Assembly: GCA_903915565.1 (NCBI GenBank) | Contig: CAIWTG010000004.1 | Location: 1 to 11,210 of the forward strand | Direction: 5' to 3' | DNA from: an uncultured Chloroflexota bacterium | GTDB lineage: Bacteria; Chloroflexota; Dehalococcoidia; Dehalococcoidales; RBG-16-60-22 | DNA: 11,210 nt | Shown here: positions 1 through 5,857 of the stretch, piece by piece | Layout of the letters: each line of letters starts with the position of its first letter | Position numbering within the stretch: position 1 is the stretch's first letter | Made by a program: the position numbers and the translations under genes | The notes under the pieces: generated by a model | What the model saw: only the letters and a program-made list of their open reading frames with translations | What the model was told of the DNA's origin: nothing | The model's database searches: none

Positions 1-575
1 ATGTTACTATTCGTCATGTGAGAACCGGCGAGGGCATTCCTTCCGGTGACCCTGATCAAGCTATTGGCGCTGCTGATCCCCATCTCTGGATGGACCCGGT
101 AATGATGAAAAGTGTCGTCGGCGCCCTCGTTCCTGTTCTCATAAACGACCTTAATCTGGATGTGGCTGCCCAAGCAACGGACCTGGAAAACCAGTTGGCT
201 AGCTTGAATACCGAAGTTGCTAATATTGTGGCACAAATACCACAGGCAGATCGCAAACTGGTTACCGGACATGAATCAATGGGATACTTTGCCCAACGCT
301 ATAATTTCAAGCTCGTAGGGGTAATCATACCGAGTTTGTCTTCACAGGCAGAGGTATCGGCGGCGGACTTAGCCGTGCTCAAGCAGGCCATTGAGGATAA
401 CAGTGTTAAGGCGATATTCACCGAGCTTGGTACATCGCCTGCCGTGGCTCAAGCCATCGGTGATGAGACCGTTGTACAAGTAATTGAACTTACCACGCAC
501 GCCTTACCCGACGATGGTTCCTATTTCACATTCATGATGAATATAGCTAATGTGATTACCGATGCGTTGAAATAA
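1..575 (+). CDS. Metal ABC transporter substrate-binding protein, ZnuA/TroA family (5' end outside window)
   Basis: This is the C-terminal part of an extracytoplasmic Zn/Mn-binding protein (cluster 9 family) that delivers metal to the permease encoded next. The frame is open to the left edge (first full codon at position 3), so signal peptide and start are missing; the GTG at 18 is internal. About 190 residues are visible. The first ligand His (codon 81-83) lies in the motif DPHLWMDP, the second His (270-272) in TGHESMGYFA, and the third ligand position is Glu in IFTEL (423-425). The fourth position, normally Asp just before the final helix, appears to be His (498-500) in TTHALPDDGSY. The pattern is His-His-Glu-His; Glu in third place is more usual in Mn-type (PsaA-like) than in ZnuA-type proteins, but substrate cannot be settled. 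The family assignment is firm from motifs and from the permease and ATPase that follow. Confidence 0.9.
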   Translation, partial: VTIRHVRTGEGIPSGDPDQAIGAADPHLWMDPVMMKSVVGALVPVLINDLNLDVAAQATDLENQLASLNTEVANIVAQIPQADRKLVTGHESMGYFAQRYNFKLVGVIIPSLSSQAEVSAADLAVLKQAIEDNSVKAIFTELGTSPAVAQAIGDETVVQVIELTTHALPDDGSYFTFMMNIANVITDALK

Positions 576-581
576 GAGAGG
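576..581 (+). promoter_or_regulatory. Ribosome binding site that decides the permease start
   Basis: The purine-rich GAGAGG lies 9 nt before the ATG at 591. A TTG at 582 is in the same frame but touches this site with no spacer, so 591 is the better start. Confidence 0.6.
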
Positions 582-590
582 TTGCCGCAA

Positions 591-1442
591 ATGGATATAC
601 TGATAACACCTTTCTCATCCAATAGCTTTATGCTCCAGGCGTTAATTGCCGGTATTCTGGTATCTATCGCCTGCGCTATTGCCGGTACTTTTGTTATCCT
701 GCGAGGGCTGGCTTTTATCGGAGATGCACTCGGCCATGGCGTGTTACCTGGTATTGCCGTGGCGATCCTGGTAGGCTTCCCTGGTATAATCGGAGCGGCT
801 ATCGGCGCCGGATTTATGATAGGTGGTATTACCCTGATTACACAGCGGTCGCGATTGTCCTCGGACACTGCCATTGGGCTTCTTTTCATTGGAATGTTAT
901 CTTTAGGTGTGGTAATTGTATCCCGCTCGAACTCCTTTAGCGGTGATCTCACTCGAATATTATTTGGTGAAATTTTAGGTATCAGCGTCCAGTCCATTCT
1001 GATTCAGCTCGTGGCCACATTAGTAATTATAGCTATCGTCATCATCTGCCGACGCCCATTTTTATTGCTAAGCTTTGACCCGGAACAAGCAGAAGTAGCC
1101 GGTTTCTCGGTCCGTCTCTATCACAATATCATGTTGTTCATGATTGCAATTACGGTTATTGTATCTTTCCAAACGGTCGGCACTTTGCTTGTCTTCGGCT
1201 TGCTCATCGCACCAGCTGGTGCCGGTGCACTACTTTCAAGAAAGATAGAAACCATGATGGCCTGGGCGATTTTCTTTGGAGTGTTGTCAATGTACTCAGG
1301 TTTGCTGATTAGCTACCACTTCAACTTGGCCGCGGGTGCTTCGATAATACTCGTAACCGTATTAATTTTCTTTATTGTATTTGTTATACAGAATATACGT
1401 CACCGTCGGCTGGTTCATCCTCAGGAGTTGACACGTGGATAG
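591..1442 (+). CDS. Metal ABC transporter permease, ZnuB/TroC (ABC-3) family
   Basis: Integral membrane subunit of the Zn/Mn importer, 283 residues from the ATG at 591, a normal length for the ABC-3 family. Successive hydrophobic segments fill nearly the whole chain (about residues 15-37, 48-83, 93-112, 132-153, 178-212, 222-242, 247-268). Family landmarks visible are FVILRGLAFIGDALGHG (about 34-50), the DTAIGLLF stretch (about 92-99), and FDPEQAEVAG followed by VGTLLVFGLLIAPAGAGALL (about 162-215). It begins 15 nt after the binding-protein stop and its last 8 nt overlap the ATPase gene, which implies one transcript and translational coupling. Codon use is mixed: among the first 14 Gly codons GGT is commonest, unlike the genes from 2414 onward. 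Metal specificity (Zn or Mn) is not readable from this subunit. Confidence 0.93.
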   Translation: MDILITPFSSNSFMLQALIAGILVSIACAIAGTFVILRGLAFIGDALGHGVLPGIAVAILVGFPGIIGAAIGAGFMIGGITLITQRSRLSSDTAIGLLFIGMLSLGVVIVSRSNSFSGDLTRILFGEILGISVQSILIQLVATLVIIAIVIICRRPFLLLSFDPEQAEVAGFSVRLYHNIMLFMIAITVIVSFQTVGTLLVFGLLIAPAGAGALLSRKIETMMAWAIFFGVLSMYSGLLISYHFNLAAGASIILVTVLIFFIVFVIQNIRHRRLVHPQELTRG

Positions 1443-2265
1443 TCAGGGAAAGGTTGTTACCTCACCAGGGAGCGTCAGCACTCCCTGCATACAGGCCAAA
1501 GCACTTGATATTGGTTACTCTAAAGAAGTTGTGGTGCTCGATATCAACTTCGAGTTAAGACCGGGCGAGGCCATCGCCCTTATCGGCACCAATGGTTGCG
1601 GCAAATCGACTCTCCTGAAAACAATTGTTGGCTTGCTGCCATCTCTGGGAGGTCAGTTATCAATATTTGGCACACCTCCCGGCAGTAACCACCGCCGGAT
1701 TGCCTATCTTGGACAATTCCATAATTCTGGATTTGTATTACCGATTCGCGTCGTAGATGTCGTGCGCATGGGCCGATTCCCTCTTTACGGGCTGTGGAAA
1801 CGCATGAGCCGGCAGGACGATGAAATTATTTTTACTGCCATGCGTGCCATGGGTATCCAGAAATTGGCTGACTCTCCATTACGGTCTCTGTCCGGTGGGC
1901 AGCAACAACGGACCTATATTGCTCAAGTTCTGGCTCATCAGGCGGACCTGCTGGTACTTGATGAACCGACATCTGGTCTGGATGCCGGAGGCAGAGAGCT
2001 CTATTTACAGGCAGTTAATGATGAACTGCACCGGGGAGCCTCTATTACTGTCGCCACGCATGATATTCAGGAAGAAGCGACGCTTTGCCACCAAGTAATG
2101 CTCCTAGCTCGTAAAGTAGTAGCTATCGGCACACCTCAAGAAGTCTTAACGCCTGAAGCTCTGCTAAAGACCTTTGGTATCGTCGTTACTGATGGTAAAC
2201 GTCTTCAGGTGCTTGAGACCAAACACGGGCATGGCAGTTCCGATGCGCCCGAAGCAAAGAAATAG
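1435..2265 (+). CDS. Metal ABC transporter ATP-binding protein, ZnuC/TroB family
   Basis: Cytoplasmic ATPase that powers the importer, 276 residues. The GTG start is supported by AGGAG at 1423-1427, 7 nt upstream, and overlaps the permease end by 8 nt. All nucleotide-binding motifs are present: Walker A GTNGCGKST (51-59), Q-loop Gln near 94 in YLGQF, signature LSGGQQQR (152-159), Walker B LLVLDE (172-177), D-loop SGLD and the switch His in ATHD (209). An N-terminal extension of about 20 residues precedes the usual first strand. The C-terminus carries KHGHGSSD, a short His-containing stretch that might touch metal; this is only a suggestion. The frame after the TAG stop continues open for 25 hydrophobic codons (separate entry). 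It is the last gene of the importer cluster. Confidence 0.94.
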   Translation: MDSQGKVVTSPGSVSTPCIQAKALDIGYSKEVVVLDINFELRPGEAIALIGTNGCGKSTLLKTIVGLLPSLGGQLSIFGTPPGSNHRRIAYLGQFHNSGFVLPIRVVDVVRMGRFPLYGLWKRMSRQDDEIIFTAMRAMGIQKLADSPLRSLSGGQQQRTYIAQVLAHQADLLVLDEPTSGLDAGGRELYLQAVNDELHRGASITVATHDIQEEATLCHQVMLLARKVVAIGTPQEVLTPEALLKTFGIVVTDGKRLQVLETKHGHGSSDAPEAKK

Positions 2266-2343
2266 GTAAGCAGGTCTCTCTTACAATTCGCTTTGGTTGC
2301 TGCTGGCATCGGCATCATGGCTTTGTTATTAATTTTCGAATAG
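2266..2343 (+). other. 25-codon hydrophobic in-frame continuation after the ATPase stop (possible remnant)
   Basis: Directly after the TAG at 2263-2265 the same frame stays open to a TAG at 2341-2343. The translation is a short basic lead (VSRS) followed by about 20 strongly hydrophobic residues ending in LLLIFE, which resembles a single membrane helix. No ATG, GTG or TTG with a recognisable ribosome binding site opens it; the ATG at 2317 would give only 8 residues. It may be chance, the remnant of a decayed membrane gene, or a stop-codon readthrough extension. Nothing here proves expression. Confidence 0.2.
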
Positions 2344-2355
2344 ATGCGTCATATC

Positions 2356-2384
2356 TTTAATTCCCCACCGCAAAGGGCTATAAT
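2356..2384 (+). promoter_or_regulatory. Candidate sigma-70-type promoter before the cyclotransferase-like gene
   Basis: A perfect TATAAT -10 element lies at 2379-2384. The hexamer 17 nt upstream, TTTAAT (2356-2361), is a weak -35. Transcription would begin near 2391, giving a leader of about 23 nt that includes the GGGAGG ribosome binding site at 2403-2408. The position between two gene groups of different composition fits a new transcription unit. Confidence 0.5.
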
Positions 2385-2413
2385 GGCAGAGAAATCTTTA
2401 ACGGGAGGCGCGC

Positions 2414-2827
2414 TTGACCCAGCCGGGTAAAACCATTGATTACTTCGCCTATGCCAGCAATTTGAACAAGCGGCAGATGCAGGAACGTTGTCCTGATGCC
2501 AAGCCGCGTTTCTCGGCGGTTTTGCCCAACTATAAATTGATTTTCGCCGGCTGGTCGCGCACCTGGCACGGCGGCACGGCTTCAATCAAGCCCTTCCGCG
2601 GCGAAAAGGTCCGCGGCGCTATTTACGAGGTCACCGAAGCCGGCATAAAGCAGCTGGAAAAATACGACGTCGGCTACGGGCGGATGAATGTTACTGTCTT
2701 CGACGAAGATAACCAGCCGCACCAGGCAGTCGCCTTCATTAAGTCCGGCCAGCTGGAGGAAGCTCTGCCGTCCAAAGAATACGTGGCGGTCATCAAGCAG
2801 GGCTACCGCGACTGGACTATCGGCTAG
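2414..2827 (+). CDS. Gamma-glutamylcyclotransferase-fold (GGCT/AIG2-like) protein
   Basis: A 137-residue cytoplasmic protein of the GGCT superfamily, whose active members cyclise gamma-glutamyl groups of gamma-glutamyl amino acids or peptides into 5-oxoproline. The TTG start is chosen because GGGAGG (2403-2408) lies 5 nt upstream. Visible family features, in order: the N-terminal substrate loop YFAYASNL (10-17, normally YGSN), the TWHGGTASI stretch (50-58) that matches animal-type GGCT, VRGAIYEV (66-73), and a C-terminal PSKEYVAVIKQG (119-130) matching the family's final helix. The catalytic Glu expected in the LDxxEG region seems to be Asp85 in LEKYDVGYG (codon 2666-2668). If that alignment is right, activity may be altered or the protein may do something else. 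It stands 89 nt before ahcY and may or may not be co-transcribed with it. Confidence 0.82.
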   Translation: MTQPGKTIDYFAYASNLNKRQMQERCPDAKPRFSAVLPNYKLIFAGWSRTWHGGTASIKPFRGEKVRGAIYEVTEAGIKQLEKYDVGYGRMNVTVFDEDNQPHQAVAFIKSGQLEEALPSKEYVAVIKQGYRDWTIG

Positions 2828-2851
2828 CTATAGATTTTGTAGCGCTTCCGT

Positions 2852-2881
2852 TTGAATGAGACCCCCTTTTTGATGTATCAT
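2852..2881 (+). promoter_or_regulatory. Candidate promoter for ahcY
   Basis: TTGAAT (2852-2857) and TATCAT (2876-2881) are separated by 18 nt and match the sigma-70 consensus at 4 of 6 and 5 of 6 positions. Transcription would start near 2888, about 29 nt before the GTG start, leaving no room for a riboswitch. Confidence 0.35.
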
Positions 2882-2906
2882 TGGGTGTTGGTATCAGTGG
2901 TAAATT

Positions 2907-2911
2907 GGGAG
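2907..2911 (+). promoter_or_regulatory. Ribosome binding site that decides the ahcY start
   Basis: GGGAG lies 5 nt before the GTG at 2917. The longer in-frame TTG at 2881 has no such site, and the 12 residues it would add do not match the usual AhcY N-terminus. Confidence 0.55.
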
Positions 2912-2916
2912 TTATT

Positions 2917-4179
2917 GTGACCGTAAAAAAATATGATGTTAAAGACATTACCCTGGCAGCGATGGGCCGCCAGCGAATGGAGTGGGCCGCGCGTGAAATG
3001 CCGGTTTTGGCATTAATACGGAAGCGCTTCGAAAAAGGAAAACCCTTAAAGGGCGTGCGCATTTCCGGCTGCCTGCATATTACCACCGAGACAGGCAACC
3101 TTGGTTTAACCCTGCAAGCCGGCGGCGCCGACTTAACGCTTTGTGCCTCTAATCCCCTCTCCACCCAGGATGATGTTGCCGCGGCTCTGGTGGAATACGG
3201 CATCCCCACCTTCGCTATTAAGGGTGAGGACGGCGATACCTATTATAAACACATCATGGCTGCGCTCGAACATAAACCCAACATCACCATTGACGACGGC
3301 GCCGACCTCGTGACTACGCTGCATACCAAACGGAAGGAACTCCTTAAAAATGTTATCGGCGGTAGCGAGGAAACGACCACCGGCGTTATCCGCCTGCGCT
3401 CGATGTATAAAGACGGCCGGCTTAAATATCCCCTTATCGCCGTCAACGATGCCGATACAAAACACCTCTTCGATAACCGCTACGGCACCGGCCAGAGCAC
3501 CATTGACGGCATCACCCGCGCCACCAATATCCTCTGGGCGGGGAAAAAAGTGGTGGTTTGCGGCTACGGCTGGACGGGACGCGGCGTTGCCCTGCGGGCC
3601 AGAGGGCTGGGGTCGCACGTTATCGTTATTGAAGTTGAGCCGGTGCGCGCTTTAGAGGCCGTGATGGAAGGCTATCAGGTAATGCCGCTCATGGATGCCG
3701 CCAAAATCGGCGATATCTTTATTACCGTCACCGGCGATAAGAATATAATTGATAAAAAGCACTTTGAGGTAATGAAGGACGGGGCTATCTTGGCCAACAG
3801 CGGCCACTTTAATGCCGAAATCAATATACCCGTCCTGGAAAAATTGAGTAAAAACAAACGCACCATCCGCACTTACGTTGACGAATATAAACTCAAGGAC
3901 GGCAGGTGTCTTTACCTCCTGGGCGAAGGACGCCTGATTAATCTCGCGGCGGCGGAGGGTCACCCCGCCAGCGTTATGGATATGTCCTTCGCCGACCAGG
4001 CGCTGTGCATGGAATATATTGTCAAGAACCGGGGCAAACTGGAGGTTAAAGTCCATCCCGTCCCCGAAAAGATTGATAAAGAGGTCGCCCGGCTTAAGCT
4101 CAAAGCCATGGGCGTCGCTATTGACACCCTGACGGCTGAACAGCGTAAGTACTTAACCAGCTGGGAGGAAGGGACCTAA
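2917..4179 (+). CDS. ahcY: Adenosylhomocysteinase (S-adenosyl-L-homocysteine hydrolase), short type
   Basis: Cytoplasmic NAD-dependent enzyme that reversibly splits S-adenosylhomocysteine into adenosine and homocysteine, relieving product inhibition of methyltransferases. From the GTG at 2917 it has 420 residues, the length of the shorter archaeal/Thermotoga-like form that lacks an insert found in many other bacteria. Residues aligned to the human active site are present: His54 in GCLHITTET, Asp127 in TIDDGADL, Glu152 in GSEETTTG, Lys182, Asp186 and Asn187 in DTKHLFDNRYG, and the His of NSGHFNAEI. The NAD-binding loop is GYGWTGRG (216-223). The STQDD motif and a C-terminal GHPASVMDMSFADQA stretch complete the signature. 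It is followed after 49 nt by metK, so the methyl-cycle steps that make SAM and dispose of its product are adjacent and probably co-transcribed. Confidence 0.96.
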   Translation: MTVKKYDVKDITLAAMGRQRMEWAAREMPVLALIRKRFEKGKPLKGVRISGCLHITTETGNLGLTLQAGGADLTLCASNPLSTQDDVAAALVEYGIPTFAIKGEDGDTYYKHIMAALEHKPNITIDDGADLVTTLHTKRKELLKNVIGGSEETTTGVIRLRSMYKDGRLKYPLIAVNDADTKHLFDNRYGTGQSTIDGITRATNILWAGKKVVVCGYGWTGRGVALRARGLGSHVIVIEVEPVRALEAVMEGYQVMPLMDAAKIGDIFITVTGDKNIIDKKHFEVMKDGAILANSGHFNAEINIPVLEKLSKNKRTIRTYVDEYKLKDGRCLYLLGEGRLINLAAAEGHPASVMDMSFADQALCMEYIVKNRGKLEVKVHPVPEKIDKEVARLKLKAMGVAIDTLTAEQRKYLTSWEEGT

Positions 4180-4180
4180 T

Positions 4181-4204
4181 ACCCTCCCCCTTTTTAAGGG
4201 GGGA
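4181..4204 (+). repeat. Short GC-rich palindrome between ahcY and metK
   Basis: CCCCCTT (4186-4192) pairs with AAGGGGG (4196-4202) around a TTT loop, starting 2 nt after the ahcY stop. No T-tract follows on either strand, so it is not a standard intrinsic terminator. It resembles the short dispersed C-run/G-run palindromes common between genes in some bacteria; it could also protect an mRNA end or weaken read-through into metK. Repeat status needs genome-wide copies, which cannot be seen here. Confidence 0.5.
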
Positions 4205-4228
4205 TTTGGATTAGTCGGAGGAAAATAT

Positions 4229-5440
4229 ATGTCGAATAACTTTTCTTCCTCACCAAAGTTTCTATTCACTTCGGAATCTGTTACCGAGGGGCATCCTGAT
4301 AAAATCTGCGACCAGGTGGCGGACACTATCCTGGATGAAATTTTGAAGGAAGACCCTGATGGCCGCGTCGCCTGTGAGGTAACGACTACCACCGGCCTCG
4401 TTATGGTGCTGGGAGAGATTACCACCAAGTCTTATATTGACGTGCCGGGCATCGTTAAGAGCGTCGTTAAAGAAATCGGCTACACTAAACCGGAATATGG
4501 TTTTGATTATCAGTCGGTGGGCATTCTTTCGTCAATTAAAGAGCAATCGAAAGATATTGACCTGGGCGTGAGTAAATCGCTAGAAGCTAAAGAGGAGAAA
4601 AGGGTTGACGGCTTTGATAAAATCGGCGCCGGCGACCAGGGCATGATGGTCGGCTTTGCCTGTAATGAAACCCCCGAGCTGATGCCCCTCACCGCCTCCC
4701 TCGCGCACAAGCTTGCCCAACAGCTGGCTAAAGTCCGCAAAAACGGTACGCTTAAATACCTTCGCCCCGACGGCAAATCGCAGGTGACGGTGGAATATTC
4801 CAAAGGCGTCCCCAGGCGCGTGGATAACGTTGTCATCGGCGCCCAGCACGACCCCGATGTTTCCCACGACAAAATAGAGAAAGACATTATCAAATACGTT
4901 ATTAAAGAAATCGTGCCTGCCAAATATATTGATAAAGACACCAAATATTACGTTAATGCCACAGGCAGGTTCGTCATCGGCGGGCCGGTGTCCGATACCG
5001 GCTGCACCGGACGCAAAATTATCGTAGATACTTATGGCGGCGTCGCCCGCCACGGCGGCGGCTCTTTCTCCGGCAAAGACCCCACCAAGGTCGACCGCTC
5101 TGCCGCGTATATGCTGCGCTACATTGCCAAAAACGTCGTCGCTGCCGGCCTGGCCGACCGTGTGGAAATCCAGGTGGCTTACGTTATCGGCAGAGCCCAC
5201 CCGCTTTCTATCTCTATCGAAACCTTCGAGACGGAAAAGGTGCCGGCGTCGGTAATCTTTAACCTGATTAACAAACACTTCGACCTGCGTCCCGGCGCCA
5301 TTATCGACTACTTTAAACTGCGCCGCCCAATTTACCGCCAGGTCGCCGCCTATGGACACTTTGGCCGTCCCGACCTCGACCTCCCCTGGGAAAAGACCGA
5401 TAAAGCAGCCATTCTTAAAAAAGAAGGATTTGGGAAATAG
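4229..5440 (+). CDS. metK: S-adenosylmethionine synthetase
   Basis: Cytoplasmic enzyme making S-adenosylmethionine from methionine and ATP, 403 residues, normal for the family. The ATG start has GGAGG at 4217-4221, 7 nt upstream. Key elements are His22 in VTEGHPDK (ATP site), the gate-loop region near 105-125, signature 1 GAGDQG (133-138, followed by MMVGFA where FGYA is more usual), the methionine-site region GGPVSDTGCTGRK (251-263) leading into IIVDTYGG, and the phosphate loop GGGSFSGKDP (276-285). Within the GGPxGDxGLTGRK consensus this protein has Ser255 for Gly and Cys259 for Leu, while Asp256 is kept. The AYGHFGR stretch near the end is also typical. It follows ahcY after a hairpin-containing 49-nt gap. 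No SAM riboswitch fits in that space. Assignment is certain; the substitutions look tolerated, not inactivating. Confidence 0.97.
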   Translation: MSNNFSSSPKFLFTSESVTEGHPDKICDQVADTILDEILKEDPDGRVACEVTTTTGLVMVLGEITTKSYIDVPGIVKSVVKEIGYTKPEYGFDYQSVGILSSIKEQSKDIDLGVSKSLEAKEEKRVDGFDKIGAGDQGMMVGFACNETPELMPLTASLAHKLAQQLAKVRKNGTLKYLRPDGKSQVTVEYSKGVPRRVDNVVIGAQHDPDVSHDKIEKDIIKYVIKEIVPAKYIDKDTKYYVNATGRFVIGGPVSDTGCTGRKIIVDTYGGVARHGGGSFSGKDPTKVDRSAAYMLRYIAKNVVAAGLADRVEIQVAYVIGRAHPLSISIETFETEKVPASVIFNLINKHFDLRPGAIIDYFKLRRPIYRQVAAYGHFGRPDLDLPWEKTDKAAILKKEGFGK

Positions 5441-5444
5441 CATG

Positions 5445-5475
5445 ACTGTCATTCTGGCGAAGGCCAGAATCCAGG
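5445..5475. repeat. REP-like palindromic intergenic element
   Basis: A perfect 8-bp stem, ATTCTGGC (5451-5458) and GCCAGAAT (5463-5470), closes a GAAG tetraloop. It is framed by GTC before and CCAG after. This GTCATTC...GAATCCAG layout is the form of a dispersed repeat that I recall from many bacterial genomes. It begins a few bases after the metK stop and has no T-tract, so it is more likely a mobile or REP-type palindrome than a terminator. Only one copy lies in this window. Confidence 0.6.
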
Positions 5476-5532
5476 TGGGGCAGGGCAGTGTGTTACTTGA
5501 AAATTGATACTTAACCTAAAGGGGGTTTTTAA

Positions 5533-5832
5533 ATGCCAACCAAACCAACTGAAGAAGAAATCAGGCAAGCAGCCCAAAAACGTATGGACGATAAAAAGGC
5601 TTTTTTCTCTCACCTTGCCGTTTATCTTCTCTTCAATATCGCCTTCATTATTATCTGGGTGGTCACCAGCCCCGGCGGCTACGTGTGGTTTATCTGGCCC
5701 CTCGTGGGGTGGGGCGTCGCGGTAGCGCTGCACGCCATGTTCGTCTTCATCTTCCAACGAGGCTCCGATTGGGAAAAGAACTCGGTGGAAAGAGAAGTCT
5801 CTAAGATAAAAAAGCTGATGCAGGAAAAGTAA
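5533..5832 (+). CDS. Small 2TM-domain membrane protein
   Basis: A 99-residue protein matching the layout of the 2TM domain family (Pfam 2TM). A charged N-terminal helix (about 6-22) is followed by two membrane segments (about 24-45 and 50-74) and a charged, probably helical C-terminal tail (79-99). Family landmarks are FFSHLAVYLLFN in the first helix and FIWPLVGWGVAVALHA leading into the second, with a conserved His in each. In other proteins the domain is found alone or attached to transcription regulators or sensor kinases; its function here is unknown. The ATG has a G-run (5521-5525) 7 nt upstream. It sits between metK and the phosphohexomutase, 25 nt before the latter, so it is probably part of that transcript. 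Confidence 0.85.
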   Translation: MPTKPTEEEIRQAAQKRMDDKKAFFSHLAVYLLFNIAFIIIWVVTSPGGYVWFIWPLVGWGVAVALHAMFVFIFQRGSDWEKNSVEREVSKIKKLMQEK

Positions 5833-5857
5833 CTCACTCGCCTTTCTAGAGAAAGGG

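Noticed and set aside
1820..2098. 92-codon alternative frame inside the ABC ATPase gene
   Set aside because: It lies within the intact ATPase frame that carries all nucleotide-binding motifs, and its translation is not family-like.
2349..2585. Minus-strand frame over the cyclotransferase start and its promoter region
   Set aside because: Its translation is rich in Arg, Cys and Trp without family resemblance, and it overlaps a better-supported gene on the plus strand.
3133..4056. Long minus-strand open frames opposite ahcY (3133-3618 and 3652-4056)
   Set aside because: They lie fully inside a well-supported ahcY gene, lack family-like motifs, and follow from its codon bias.
4180..4228. SAM or SAH riboswitch upstream of metK
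   Set aside because: The gap is 49 nt and holds only a simple palindrome; known SAM and SAH riboswitch folds do not fit. The 89-nt space before ahcY was also read and shows no such fold.
4580..5452. 290-codon open frame on the minus strand opposite metK
   Set aside because: It is the antisense shadow of a certain metK gene. Its translation shows no recognisable family and arises from the strong GGC/GCC third-position bias of the true frame.
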